NCBI GenBank assembly: GCA_963712055.1
Contig: CAVQGN010000001.1
Coordinates: 310,001-374,000 of the forward strand
Direction: 5' to 3'
DNA from: JAHBVL01 sp963712055
GTDB lineage: Bacteria > Chloroflexota > Chloroflexia > Thermomicrobiales > UBA6265
DNA length: 64,000 bases
The translations under genes were made by a program, and so were the position numbers. Below, one piece after another: positions 1 through 9,119 of the stretch. The notes beneath the pieces are model-generated. The model searched no databases, was not told the DNA's origin, and was given only the letters and a program-made list of their open reading frames with translations. Position 1 is the stretch's first letter, and the number at the start of each line of letters is the position of its first letter.

Positions 1-181
1 TTGGATAGGCAAGCCGACGACGTCCCCAGGGGGACTCGTTGCTTGATTTGATGACTGTGCCACCAGCTGTTTCGATGTACCCCTTCACTGTTTCGGGTAC
101 AGCCAGCATTGCCTCCGGTTCGAGTTCCGGATAGGTGATGACCATCATTTCGTAAATGCGTGACGTTGTGTGATCGCGCAA
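1..181 (-). CDS. rpsF: 30S ribosomal protein S6, N-terminal part (runs off left edge)
   Basis: The minus strand encodes about 60 residues that read RIYEMMVITYPEL, then a glycine-glycine turn (TAGGTVIKS) and WGRRRLAYP. This is the S6 pattern of a beta-strand start followed by the conserved WGxRxLAY. S6 binds 16S rRNA with S18 in the 30S platform. I place the start at a TTG (179-181) because AAAGGGG lies six bases upstream of it. An in-frame ATG pair at 148-153 is the alternative but would cut the conserved first strand. A TATACT -10-like box lies upstream at 301-306. The gene continues beyond the window, so the C-terminus is not seen. The family call is firm; the exact start is less so. Confidence 0.8.
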   Translation of the reverse strand, partial: MRDHTTSRIYEMMVITYPELEPEAMLAVPETVKGYIETAGGTVIKSSNESPWGRRRLAYP

Positions 182-344
182 GTAGGGCCCCTTTCCATGG
201 TGCCGCCCGTCGAACCTGTTATCCGAACTGCGCGGTTCAGACAAACTATCGACGAGCGAAAAGGATTATCACGTCGCTCACAATCGAGCGACAGCAGACG
301 AGTATAGCACCCGGCGGCCAACGAGGAATCGAGTATTCAGTGTG

Positions 345-1544
345 TCAACGCTCTGTCAGCGAGAGACCCAAAATGCCGGCCAACTCGATCAACGTGGCTT
401 GAGCAGGTTCGATGTCTTCATCCTCATTCGACTCATTGATAGCGATACCGATTTCCTGCAAGGTGCGGATCGCCGCGACCGTATCGAGATCTTCCTCGAT
501 CTCATTCAGGAACCGTTGCCTCAGCGCGGAAACATCGACGAGTTCATCCATGCCAAGCGCAGGCAACGTCGCAGCCTCAACGAGCTTGTCAGCTTCCGAC
601 TGCCAGAAATCCATCTCTGCGTCCACAAACTCCCAGGGGGAGCGATAGTGATGACTGAAGCAGTACAGTCGAATGGCATCGGCGGAATAGTTCTCCAGAA
701 GATCGCTGACCAGAACCAGGTTACCGAGCGACTTGCTCATCTTTTCGCCGTCGTACTCGACCATACCCACATGAACCCAGTGGGAGGAAAACGGTTTGAC
801 CCCGGTCGCATTTTCCGACTGGGCGATTTCACATTCGTGGTGGGGGAAAAGCAAATCTCCACCGCCGCCGTGAATGGCGAAAGAGGGACCGAGATAGCGC
901 ATTGACATCGCGCTGCACTCAATATGCCATCCAGGGCGGCCATCAGACCACGGTGACGGCCAGGTTGGTTCGCCAGGCGCTGCTGCTTGCCAGAGCACGA
1001 AATCGAGGGGATCGCGTTTGTTGGGGTCGTTGGGTGTATTGCCCCGCTCGTTGGCAATCGGCAGCATCTCGTCACGAGGGATTTTGCTCAGCTTGCCAAA
1101 CTCCGGGTCGGTGCTGACCTCGAAATAAACGTTTCCATTTTCCACATAAGCAAATCCGCTTTCAATCAGTGGTTCGATCAAAGCGATCATTTCAGGTGTG
1201 TGCTCGGTGGCTTTTGTGTAGTGATCCGGGTCAATGGCATTCAGTTCAGCCATGTCTTTCCGAAACTTCGCCGTTTCGGACTGACCGAGTTCCAGCCAGG
1301 ACATGTTCTTTTCCTTGGCTTTCCTCAGGATATCGTCGTCGATATCCGTCACGTTCTGGACGTAAATCGACTCGATACCACGAAAATTGAGATAGCGTTT
1401 TATGATGTCGAACGTCAAGAACGTGAATGCGTGCCCGACATGCGTGGTGTCGTATGGCGTCACACCGCAGACGTACATCCCGACCGGAACGTCGTTCAGA
1501 TCCAAAGGCTCGATCGTGCCGGACTCACTATTGAACAATCGCAT
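345..1544 (-). CDS. Short CysRS-family enzyme: cysteinyl-tRNA synthetase or MshC-type cysteine ligase
   Basis: The 399-residue protein has a class I synthetase fold. Visible are zinc ligands C26, C210 and H235-H236, the HIGH-type motif HVGH at 35-38 and KMSKS at 268-272. Both CysRS and MshC activate cysteine as cysteinyl-AMP; MshC then joins it to glucosaminyl-inositol in mycothiol synthesis. The signature YVCGVTPYDTTHVGHA and the stretch GEPTWPSPWSDGRPGWHIEC resemble MshC more than typical CysRS (YVCGxTVYDxxHIGN). The protein also stops right after the DALR-like helices, without the roughly 60-residue anticodon-binding tail of E. coli CysRS (461 aa). I start at MRLFN; the open frame extends 78 codons further upstream but without recognisable sequence. 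Whether it charges tRNA-Cys cannot be decided here. Confidence 0.8.
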   Translation of the reverse strand: MRLFNSESGTIEPLDLNDVPVGMYVCGVTPYDTTHVGHAFTFLTFDIIKRYLNFRGIESIYVQNVTDIDDDILRKAKEKNMSWLELGQSETAKFRKDMAELNAIDPDHYTKATEHTPEMIALIEPLIESGFAYVENGNVYFEVSTDPEFGKLSKIPRDEMLPIANERGNTPNDPNKRDPLDFVLWQAAAPGEPTWPSPWSDGRPGWHIECSAMSMRYLGPSFAIHGGGGDLLFPHHECEIAQSENATGVKPFSSHWVHVGMVEYDGEKMSKSLGNLVLVSDLLENYSADAIRLYCFSHHYRSPWEFVDAEMDFWQSEADKLVEAATLPALGMDELVDVSALRQRFLNEIEEDLDTVAAIRTLQEIGIAINESNEDEDIEPAQATLIELAGILGLSLTER

Positions 1545-1729
1545 GCTCGAACTGGTGCCTCTCAATGAATCGAAATGAAAATGATCCTCGATCTGGCAAA
1601 GCCACGCGCACGGTTTCTGCGAAACCTTTCCGTGTCCGACCAGATCCTCAGCGTCCGGAGTATAACGGAGCATGATTCGCATGGGCGGATCAATCAACCG
1701 CAACGCCTTTTGAGGATCGTACCGCAACC

Positions 1730-2455
1730 GTGCAGGCATGTGTGAAACATTTTCTGATTCGTGAGCACCGTCCGCCAAAACCAGGCGGGTTGATCTCGCG
1801 TTTCGCCACCCTCAGTCTGCTCCTTCTCCTGTTGTCCGCGTGTGGGCCGCTCGGAGGGTCTGATCCAGCCCCGACACCGACTGGTCTTGCCGAAACGCCG
1901 ACTGTTGAACCCGGTACGGAAGCCGATCGTGTGCCGTGTGAGGATGGCAGATTGCTCGTCCGTGATCTACCTGCCATAGATGAGATCTGGCCGTCTGAGC
2001 TGGCAGCCGCCACCGAGTTGGCGAACGCTTGGGAAGCCGACGCAATCCTGACTGAACTCCGCATCACCTGCCAGCTGTTTGATTCCGGTTTCCGTGTCCA
2101 GGCGACGTTCTACTCGGACGAAGCCCAAGCGCTCTATGCGACTGATACCAACGAGTCACAGCCTTTCGACGTGGCTGAAGATGTCATCATTCCAACAGTC
2201 GATGTTTCGGTCGTTTCTTTCAGCGACCTCCGCGCGATTCTTCTGGATGCTGATTTCGAGGATACGGCTCAGCTACAGCCGTCGACTGGTGTCGATATCC
2301 GCATCAATTCGGAGGTCCAACCGTTCGGTCCGGACACCGTGCCGCTCGGAGCGACGCTCAGCCATGTGGCGATCGAACGGCTCGGTGAAGTTAACGATCT
2401 CTTTATTGAACCATCGACCGGCGATATTTACCGCTTTGCCGGTCCCGGCGGCTAA
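1730..2455 (+). CDS. Putative lipoprotein of unknown function
   Basis: A 241-residue product with a positively charged start, a leucine-rich hydrophobic stretch and a lipobox LSAC, so Cys38 would be lipidated and the protein tethered outside the membrane. A Pro/Thr-rich linker follows (residues about 45-65), then a soluble domain of about 175 residues that I do not recognise. The true start may be a later TTG near 1789, just before the hydrophobic segment, because the first 20 residues are unlike a signal peptide. It is divergent from the CysRS-like gene and precedes otsB by 15 bases, so the two may be cotranscribed. Confidence 0.65.
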   Translation: MQACVKHFLIREHRPPKPGGLISRFATLSLLLLLLSACGPLGGSDPAPTPTGLAETPTVEPGTEADRVPCEDGRLLVRDLPAIDEIWPSELAAATELANAWEADAILTELRITCQLFDSGFRVQATFYSDEAQALYATDTNESQPFDVAEDVIIPTVDVSVVSFSDLRAILLDADFEDTAQLQPSTGVDIRINSEVQPFGPDTVPLGATLSHVAIERLGEVNDLFIEPSTGDIYRFAGPGG

Positions 2456-2470
2456 TCGAAAGGAACGCGC

Positions 2471-3301
2471 ATGCCTTGTGACTTCGACATTGCGTTGCGA
2501 TCGAGTATCGAAACACTTTCCGTCGCTCGTGGCGGTTTGTTCGCGGACATTGATGGCACCATCAGCCATATCGCCGATCGCCCCGACGCGGCCACAATTC
2601 CAGAACGGGCGAATCAGGCGCTTTCCGCCTTGAGTCTGGGCCTCCCGGTCGTCGCGCTAGTAACTGGACGAAGCGCGCACGATGCCACCGCTATGACCAA
2701 TGCGACCGGTGTTTCGGTGATCGGTAATCATGGGTTCGAACGAATTGTCGCGGGTCAGCATATTGTCGACGCTGCCGTGCTAGCGGCAGTGTCCGGAATT
2801 GATGAATCACTAGCAATCATCAAGTCAAATCTTCAGGCCGACGGTAGCATCGATGGACTCGTATTCGAGAACAAGAACCTGTCTGCTTCGATTCACTATC
2901 GTTTGGCCGACGATACCGATGCAATGCGGCAGCGACTTCTTGATGAAATAGTTGCAGTGACGGCAGCGCATGGCTTGCGAGTGACCGAGGGTCGGCTAGT
3001 GATCGAGATTAGACCAGCTGTCGAAATCAACAAGGGCACCGCGATCACGGCGATGGCGAAGGACGAGGGTCTCGAGGGGATCGTCTTCCTTGGCGATGAC
3101 CTGACCGATATTGATGGCTTCCGGGCGCTCAGCGACCTCCGCGCCTCCGGCGTCCGAACCGCCTCGATTGCTGTCGTGGCACCGGAGTCGAATCCTTTGG
3201 TCGAACAGGCTGCGGACTACTGCGTTGATGGAGTCGACGAAGCAATCAGGCTGCTGTCAGAACTAGCCGGGGCATTTTCTACGGAGACTGACGCCCAATG
3301 A
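2471..3301 (+). CDS. otsB: Trehalose-6-phosphate phosphatase
   Basis: A 276-residue HAD-superfamily phosphatase. Motif I is DIDGTIS (nucleophile Asp about residue 24), followed by VTGRS (motif II), GNHGFE typical of trehalose-phosphatases, a Lys in VEINKGTA (motif III) and GDDLTDIDGF (motif IV). It would hydrolyse trehalose-6-phosphate to trehalose, a compatible solute, in the cytoplasm. No OtsA trehalose-6-phosphate synthase is adjacent. The stop codon overlaps the next gene's start (ATGA), suggesting translational coupling with the DUF192 protein. The start ATG follows AAAGGAACGCGC. Confidence 0.9.
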   Translation: MPCDFDIALRSSIETLSVARGGLFADIDGTISHIADRPDAATIPERANQALSALSLGLPVVALVTGRSAHDATAMTNATGVSVIGNHGFERIVAGQHIVDAAVLAAVSGIDESLAIIKSNLQADGSIDGLVFENKNLSASIHYRLADDTDAMRQRLLDEIVAVTAAHGLRVTEGRLVIEIRPAVEINKGTAITAMAKDEGLEGIVFLGDDLTDIDGFRALSDLRASGVRTASIAVVAPESNPLVEQAADYCVDGVDEAIRLLSELAGAFSTETDAQ

Positions 3302-3828
3302 ATCGAATCTTCGCCCGTGGAATTGTCGTTGCACTGACGATTTTCGTCGTTTCAGTCAACCTCGCTCCCTTGATCAGGGCAGAACCGGCCAGACCCGCCT
3401 GGCGGGTGGACACGCCCTGGTCAACCGAAACAGCAACAGTGACCTTCGAACGGGACACGGTCATTGCCGAAATCGCCGATACACCGGAACTTCGCTCTCG
3501 TGGCCTGGGGAGTCGGGATGATCTTCCCGATGGGCGTGGCATGCTCTTCGTGTTCGAAGAGCCCAGCATCCGTACATTCTGGATGAAAGGGATGCGTTTT
3601 TGCATCGATATCGTTTGGATCAAGGGCGACGCAGTGATCGGTTTTGAGGACAACGTCTGCGACGAACCTGGTGTCTCTGATGCCGATTTGAAGCGGTATC
3701 CGTCTCCGGATCCCGTATCGCTCGTCCTCGAGCTGCCTGGTGGCTGGATGGAAGAGCACAATTACGGAGTTGGGTCTACGGTTACGATCGAAGTGCCAGC
3801 TTCGGTCAAGATGCCCGATCAGTCTTGA
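3298..3828 (+). CDS. DUF192 family exported protein
   Basis: A 176-residue protein with an N-terminal signal sequence (about residues 1-28) and a DUF192 domain: the LRSRGLGSRDDLPDG start, then MLFVFEEPSIRTFWMKGM and DIVWI, and a C-terminal LELPGGWMEEHNYGVGS. In the family the FWMKNM-like core is invariant; the biochemical role is unknown. It overlaps the otsB stop by four bases, so the pair is probably one transcript. The stop codon directly abuts the stop of the convergent translin-like gene. Confidence 0.85.
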   Translation: MNRIFARGIVVALTIFVVSVNLAPLIRAEPARPAWRVDTPWSTETATVTFERDTVIAEIADTPELRSRGLGSRDDLPDGRGMLFVFEEPSIRTFWMKGMRFCIDIVWIKGDAVIGFEDNVCDEPGVSDADLKRYPSPDPVSLVLELPGGWMEEHNYGVGSTVTIEVPASVKMPDQS

Positions 3829-4479
3829 TCACCGTTCCACATTCTTGGTGGCGGATCGCTCAGCCCGTTCCAGCGCCTTCCTCAGGCGCTCCTGGGCACC
3901 GGTAACTGTCAAATCCCCCCTGGTTCGTTCCAGCACCGCACGTAGCGCATCAGTTGTGCGCCTCAAACCGCCGGTCACGCCGTCAGGAAAGTCAACGGTA
4001 ACCAGAAACGCATAAACATCATCCATTGTTGCCAGAAGTGACTCAGCTTGTCCGAACTCGTCGGCGCGGAGATGGTCGAGCGTCATTCGTCGCAGTTCAC
4101 TGGCGGCTTCAGCCAATCCATTCAGCCATGGAGCGTCGTCGATCCCCAGATCGGTTGGAGCAGGAATCGCTTGGTCAGCAACGATCGCCAGCAGAATCTC
4201 CGCTTCCGCGTATTCCTTCATCGCATCCTGGACATACCCGGCGGTTCGGATCGCTGGATAGGGTTCCGTATTGGCCAGGAGCGCTACGAGTCGCTTCCGG
4301 TTGGCATCGAGGTTTTCACGCGCGAGGTTCAATTCTCCTCGATGAATCGCTCGCACCGAATTGGCCGAGATGCGGATGATCCCCCGTCCTTCGTTCAGGG
4401 CGAGATCCCGCGCGGCATTGACCGACTCCAGACGGAGCAGGATATCGGCGCCGATTTGGTCGATTGATCGCGGTTCCAC
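3829..4479 (-). CDS. Translin-like protein
   Basis: A 216-residue, almost entirely helical protein matching the translin superfamily: an N-terminal REESLK-like segment (ARDLALNEGRGIIRISANSVRAI), a central YVQDAMKEYAEAEILLAI helix and a C-terminal DVYAFLVTVDFPDGVTGGLRRTTD segment typical of prokaryotic members. Translin binds single-stranded nucleic acid and forms octameric barrels; bacterial homologues are poorly studied. I start at a GTG (4477-4479) preceded by GGGGAGGAACCC, an excellent ribosome-binding site. The open frame continues upstream to 4758, but that extension runs antisense through the tRNA-Ala gene and is not coding. Confidence 0.75.
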   Translation of the reverse strand: MEPRSIDQIGADILLRLESVNAARDLALNEGRGIIRISANSVRAIHRGELNLARENLDANRKRLVALLANTEPYPAIRTAGYVQDAMKEYAEAEILLAIVADQAIPAPTDLGIDDAPWLNGLAEAASELRRMTLDHLRADEFGQAESLLATMDDVYAFLVTVDFPDGVTGGLRRTTDALRAVLERTRGDLTVTGAQERLRKALERAERSATKNVER

Positions 4480-4608
4480 GGGTTCCTCCCCTGCGCATCG
4501 CTCATGCCCAACTGAACACGGCTTGCGTAGGTCCGGTTTGACGCCAATTTGCCGGGGATGATAGCCTACGCAGTCGTGCCGGTGGTCAGAACGGTCGCTT
4601 GCACGTTT

Positions 4609-4684
4609 GGGGCTGTAGCTCAGCTGGGAGAGCGCAACACTGGCAGTGTTGAGGTCAGGGGTTCGAGCCCCCTCAGCTCCACCA
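4609..4684 (+). tRNA. tRNA-Ala (anticodon GGC), CCA encoded
   Basis: A complete cloverleaf is visible. The acceptor stem GGGGCTG pairs with CAGCTCC and includes the G3-U70 wobble that marks alanine tRNAs. The D arm is GCTC...GAGC, the anticodon stem CAACA/TGTTG encloses loop CTGGCAG with anticodon GGC, and the T arm AGGGG-TTCGAGC-CCCCT is standard. The CCA end is encoded at 4682-4684. It lies between the divergent translin-like gene and leuS. Confidence 0.97.
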
Positions 4685-4841
4685 CCACGAACGGGACGGA
4701 TCGATGGCAGCCGGGCGGAACTTCTTCCCGGTGTTTCGTTGTGCGTGCCGATGGTCACAAATCAGGTCGATCGCGACCATTTGATTGCTACTATTCTGGG
4801 AATGCCGTCAACGGCGTGCTGAGTGGAATGTGAAGACGGAC

Positions 4842-7325
4842 ATGGCTGAGGACACCCGACCCCTTCTCAATACCTACGACGCAGGATCGATCGAGCAACG
4901 CTGGCGAGACCGCTGGGCCGCTGACGACCTCTATCGCGTCAACGATTCAGATGGTCGTCCCAACTGGTATTCGCTGACGATGTATCCGTATCCGTCGGGA
5001 ACGCTCCATGTCGGTCACTGGTATGCCTTCGCCATCCCGGATGCGTTTGCCCGTTTTCAGCAGATGCGGGGGTACAACGTCCTCTTCCCGATGGGATTTG
5101 ACGCGTTTGGTCTCCCAGCGGAAAACGCGGCGATCAGGAACAACATCCATCCCGCCACCTGGACCTTCGAAAACATCGCCCGGATGGAAGAACAATACCG
5201 TCAGATGGGCGCGATGATCGACTGGTCCCGTGAGGTGATTACCTGCACCCCGGATTACTACCACTGGAACCAGTGGATCTTCCTCCGGATGCTCGAAAAA
5301 GGACTGATCTATCGCAAAGGGGGACCGGTCTGGTGGTGTCCCAATGATCAAACCGTCCTCGCCAACGAGCAGGTGATCGACGGCAATTTCTGCGAGCGTT
5401 GCGGTGCTGAGGTCTACAAACGCGATCTCGAACAGTGGTACGGTCGGATCACCGACTATGCCGACGAACTGCTGAATGATCTTGATACCCTCGACTGGCC
5501 CGAACGCGTCAAGACGATGCAACGCAACTGGATCGGTCGCTCCGAGGGGGCTCGGCTGGTTTTCCACTCCGAAAAGGGTCACGAGTTCGAGGTCTTCACC
5601 ACCCGGCCAGACACCGTCTGGGGCGCTACCTTCATGGTGATGGCGCCGGAGCACCCGATCGTGAGCGAATTGACCTCAGCGGACCAGGCTGAAGCGGTCG
5701 CGGTCTATGTTGATCACACTCGTCGCATGAGCGAAGTCGAGCGGATGAAGGTCGATGCCGACGAATCGAAAACTGGTGTCTTCACCGGCGCCTATGCGAT
5801 CAATCCGGTCACGGACGAGCGCATTCCCATCTGGATCGCCGACTACGTGCTGATGGGATACGGCACCGGCGCCATCATGGCGGTTCCTGCCCATGATCAA
5901 CGCGACTTTGAGTTTGCGCGTAAGTTCGATCTACCGATTCGGGTGGTCATCCAGCCGGAAGGGGAAACGCTCGATCCGGAGACAATGAGCGAGGCGTACA
6001 GCGGACCGGGCCGACTGGTCAATAGTCCGCCGTTCAATGGCGTGGAAGTTCCCGACCATGTTCCAGTCATTATCGAATGGCTCGCAGCAGAGGGGAGAGG
6101 GTCAGCCGATGTGAATTTCCGGCTGCGCGACTGGCTCTTTGCCCGGCAGCGCTACTGGGGTACTCCGATCCCAATCATCTATTGCGATTCATGCGGCATC
6201 GTCCCAGTTCCTGATGAGCAGTTGCCGATCATTCTCCCTCTGGATGCGGAGTTCACGCCGACTGGCCAGAGTCCGCTTACAACCAATGACGACTTCATCA
6301 ATGTCGACTGTCCGCGCTGCGGGAACCCCGCTCGCCGGGAAACCGACACGATGGACACTTTTGTTGATTCGTCCTGGTACTGGTTCCGTTACACCAGCCC
6401 AGATTTCACCGATCTCCCGTTCGATCCCGAGAGGGCCAAACACTGGACACCGGTCGATCTCTATTGTGGCGGCATCGAACACGCGATTCTCCACCTCCTT
6501 TACGCTCGTTTCATCACCAAGGTCATTGCCGATTTCGGTCTGATCGACCACCGGGAACCCTTCTTGCGCCTGCGTAACCAGGGAATGATCCTGGCCGAAG
6601 AAGGCACGAAGATGAGTAAGAGCCGGGGGACACAAGTCGATCCCGATCAGCTTGTCGCGGAGTACGGTGCTGATTCCCTCAGATTGCATCTGATGTATCT
6701 GGGACCATGGGATCAGGGTGGCCCCTGGAACAGTCGCGGTATCACAGGCATGCAACGCTTCATTCGGCGAGCCTTCACGCTGGTCGAAGAGACCGTAGCG
6801 CTCGCACCCGCCGGTCCGATCGACGATGCGTCTGAGCGGGAGATTCGCGCACTGACCCATAAAACGATCAAGCGCGTGACGAATGATTTGCTCGATTTCC
6901 AGTTCAACACGATGGTCGCGGCGATGATCGAATTCAGCAGTGCGCTCGCTGATCTGCGCAAGTCCGGAGCGGCTCGCACTCCGGCCTGGCAGGAAGCGAT
7001 CGATGCGCTCGTACTCATGATGGCGCCATCAACACCATATGTCGCTGAAGAGATGTGGCAGATGCTCGGCCACGACTACTCCGTCCATCGTCAGGACTGG
7101 CCAGTATTCGAGGAAGCACTGACGATCGATGACGCCGTCGAAATCGTGATTCAGGTCAATGGCAAAGTCCGGGATCGAATCGACATAGCGACAACGATGC
7201 CTGATGACGCGGTCAAAGAGATGGCGCTGAAGAGCCCGAAGGTCGTCGAAGCACTCGCAGGCGGAACGCCGGTCAAAGTCATCTATGTCGCTGGCAAACT
7301 CATCAATTTCGTGGTTCGCGGCTAG
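4842..7325 (+). CDS. leuS: Leucyl-tRNA synthetase
   Basis: An 827-residue class Ia synthetase of bacterial type. The HIGH motif is HVGH (about 56-59) inside MYPYPSGTLHVGHW. A zinc-finger-like CPNDQTVLANEQV...CERCG segment follows near 170, then the CP1 editing domain with TTRPDTVWGATF and GTGAIMAVPAHDQRDFEFA. The KMSKS loop is KMSKSRGT near residue 620, and the C-terminal domain ends with VQVNGKVRDRI. It charges tRNA-Leu and hydrolyses misacylated products. I start at ATG 4842; a GTG at 4830 and an upstream ATG at 4785 are possible, but the extra residues are not family-like. Confidence 0.95.
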   Translation: MAEDTRPLLNTYDAGSIEQRWRDRWAADDLYRVNDSDGRPNWYSLTMYPYPSGTLHVGHWYAFAIPDAFARFQQMRGYNVLFPMGFDAFGLPAENAAIRNNIHPATWTFENIARMEEQYRQMGAMIDWSREVITCTPDYYHWNQWIFLRMLEKGLIYRKGGPVWWCPNDQTVLANEQVIDGNFCERCGAEVYKRDLEQWYGRITDYADELLNDLDTLDWPERVKTMQRNWIGRSEGARLVFHSEKGHEFEVFTTRPDTVWGATFMVMAPEHPIVSELTSADQAEAVAVYVDHTRRMSEVERMKVDADESKTGVFTGAYAINPVTDERIPIWIADYVLMGYGTGAIMAVPAHDQRDFEFARKFDLPIRVVIQPEGETLDPETMSEAYSGPGRLVNSPPFNGVEVPDHVPVIIEWLAAEGRGSADVNFRLRDWLFARQRYWGTPIPIIYCDSCGIVPVPDEQLPIILPLDAEFTPTGQSPLTTNDDFINVDCPRCGNPARRETDTMDTFVDSSWYWFRYTSPDFTDLPFDPERAKHWTPVDLYCGGIEHAILHLLYARFITKVIADFGLIDHREPFLRLRNQGMILAEEGTKMSKSRGTQVDPDQLVAEYGADSLRLHLMYLGPWDQGGPWNSRGITGMQRFIRRAFTLVEETVALAPAGPIDDASEREIRALTHKTIKRVTNDLLDFQFNTMVAAMIEFSSALADLRKSGAARTPAWQEAIDALVLMMAPSTPYVAEEMWQMLGHDYSVHRQDWPVFEEALTIDDAVEIVIQVNGKVRDRIDIATTMPDDAVKEMALKSPKVVEALAGGTPVKVIYVAGKLINFVVRG

Positions 7326-7351
7326 CAGCATCCGTCGCAAAGCACCAGTAA

Positions 7352-7394
7352 CGAACAGACCACTGTGGCTTAGCCGCAGTGGTCTGGCTTTGTG
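7352..7394. terminator. Bidirectional hairpin terminator between convergent leuS and gcvPB
   Basis: CAGACCACTG (7356-7365) is the exact reverse complement of CAGTGGTCTG (7377-7386), with an inner GGC/GCC pair and a short TTA loop. GCTTTG follows on the plus side. The stem sits in the only gap between the two convergent genes, so it could end both transcripts. The U tract is weak on both sides. Confidence 0.7.
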
Positions 7395-7409
7395 GTGTGA
7401 TTGAGTCCG

Positions 7410-8900
7410 CTAATCGGCGACTCCAGCCAGCTCCGGTTCTTCGACCATTTCCGGTTTCCAGCGAAGATTGAGTTGCCGGTTGGCGCCGGCCTCATCGAGA
7501 CGCTTGAACTCGGTAGTATGGGGCGCGTTCTTGACGAGGTCGGGATCGGTCTCCGCTTCATGTGCAATCTGGAGCATGGCGTCAGCAAAGTAATCGATCG
7601 AAGCCTTTGATTCGGTTTCGGTTGGTTCGATCATCATCGCTTCCTGCACGACCAGCGGGAAATAGACCGTGGGGGGGTGAACCCCGAAATCGAGTAACCG
7701 CTTGGCCACGTCCATCGCCCGCACGCCGTATTTCTGTTTCAACGGTGAAGCCGAGAAGACAACTTCGTGCATCGATGCTCGTCCGAACGGGACGGAGTAG
7801 GGGCCCTCGATCCTGGCGCGGAGATAGTTGGCGTTCAGAATCGCGTCCTTGCTCACTTGGCGCAAGCCATCCTCGCCATGCATCCGAATGTAGGTGTATG
7901 CCCGGACGTGCATACCGAAATTGCCATGGAAACCATGCAGACGTCCGATCGATTTACTCGGCTGCACCCAGGTGTAGCGGACCGTTCCGTTTTCCTCTTC
8001 GATTTTGTCGACGATCGGACCGGGAAGGAAATCGACCAGCTTTTCCGTGACGCCCACTGGGCCCGAACCTGGACCGCCGCCGCCGTGCGGTGTTGAAAAC
8101 GTCTTGTGCAGATTGAAATGCATGACGTCGATTCCGATTGAACCAGGTTTGGCAATACCGAGAATCGCGTTGAAATTGGCGCCGTCGTTGTACACAAGTC
8201 CACCGGCAGCATGGACGACCTTGACCGCTTCGGTGAGGTTCTCGTCCCACATCCCCAGCGTGTTGGGATTGGTGATCATCAATCCGGCTGTTTGTGGGCC
8301 AACGGCATTCCGCAGCGCATCGATATCGACATTTCCGCGCTCGTCAGAAGGCAGAGTAACGACCTTGTATCCGGCGATCACGGCTGTTGCCGGGTTTGTA
8401 CCGTGAGCAGAATCTGGCACGATGATTTCGCGACGAGCGTCGTCGCCGCGCGACTCGTGATAGGCGCGGATAATCAGCACGCCCGTGAGTTCACCGTGCG
8501 CTCCAGCGGCCGGCTGCAGCGTCACCTGCTTGAATCCGGAAATCTCAGAAAGCATCCGCTGGAGCTCAAACATAACCTGCAACGAACCCTGACTCGACGA
8601 TTCAGTTTGCAGCGGATGCACTGACGCAAAACCGGGCATTCGCGCCACGGCTTCGTTGATCCGAGGATTGAATTTCATCGTACATGAGCCGAGCGGGTAG
8701 ATCGCGAGATCGATCGCATGGTTTTTTTGGGACAGGCGGGTGAAGTGCCGAACCACATCGATTTCGGACATTTCTGGAAACGCCAGTTCATCCCGGGCGA
8801 GATCCTCAGGAACCGCCGCTTCTGGGACATCGGCTTTCGGAAAAGTCACCCCTCGTCGACCAGATCGGCTCAAATCGAAAATCGTCGGCTCGACCGCCAT
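7410..8900 (-). CDS. gcvPB: Glycine dehydrogenase (decarboxylating), subunit 2 of P-protein
   Basis: A 496-residue PLP enzyme subunit. The Lys carrying PLP lies in FNLHKTFSTPHGGGGPG, preceded by HGTNPATA and NDGANFNAI, all typical of the C-terminal half of glycine decarboxylase in organisms with a split P-protein. With GcvPA it decarboxylates glycine and passes the aminomethyl group to the H-protein. Neither gcvPA, gcvT nor gcvH is in the window; they would lie elsewhere. I start at MAVEPTIFDLSRSGRRG because family members begin with this kind of sequence; the open frame extends 40 codons more. I see no glycine-riboswitch consensus upstream. Confidence 0.92.
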   Translation of the reverse strand: MAVEPTIFDLSRSGRRGVTFPKADVPEAAVPEDLARDELAFPEMSEIDVVRHFTRLSQKNHAIDLAIYPLGSCTMKFNPRINEAVARMPGFASVHPLQTESSSQGSLQVMFELQRMLSEISGFKQVTLQPAAGAHGELTGVLIIRAYHESRGDDARREIIVPDSAHGTNPATAVIAGYKVVTLPSDERGNVDIDALRNAVGPQTAGLMITNPNTLGMWDENLTEAVKVVHAAGGLVYNDGANFNAILGIAKPGSIGIDVMHFNLHKTFSTPHGGGGPGSGPVGVTEKLVDFLPGPIVDKIEEENGTVRYTWVQPSKSIGRLHGFHGNFGMHVRAYTYIRMHGEDGLRQVSKDAILNANYLRARIEGPYSVPFGRASMHEVVFSASPLKQKYGVRAMDVAKRLLDFGVHPPTVYFPLVVQEAMMIEPTETESKASIDYFADAMLQIAHEAETDPDLVKNAPHTTEFKRLDEAGANRQLNLRWKPEMVEEPELAGVAD

Positions 8901-9119
8901 AATGTTTCTCGCTCCGGATGAATGCTGCGAATTGCGACCAGCACTGTGACCAGTCTTGCTCGCTAGATTATGCCGCATACCCGTCAAGTTGATCTTGATT
9001 TCATGAGCCGTCCGCGACACAGGCGACTAGCGGTTGGTGCTGCTACCATCTGAATTGCTGCCGCGCAGGCGCGGCGCTAGAAATCGGCTCAAGGCGATGG
9101 ATCAAGGACGGACTAAACG

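Noticed and set aside
1612..1626. Small hairpin GGTTTC-TGC-GAAACC upstream of the CysRS-like gene, possible T-box element
   Set aside because: The stem is six bases only and no T-box consensus or terminator follows.
3829..4758. A 309-codon open frame on the minus strand
   Set aside because: Its first 93 codons run antisense through tRNA-Ala; the well-spaced ribosome-binding site at GTG 4479 defines the real gene.
8901..9119. Possible glycine riboswitch upstream of gcvPB
   Set aside because: I searched the leader by eye for the conserved glycine aptamer segments and found none.
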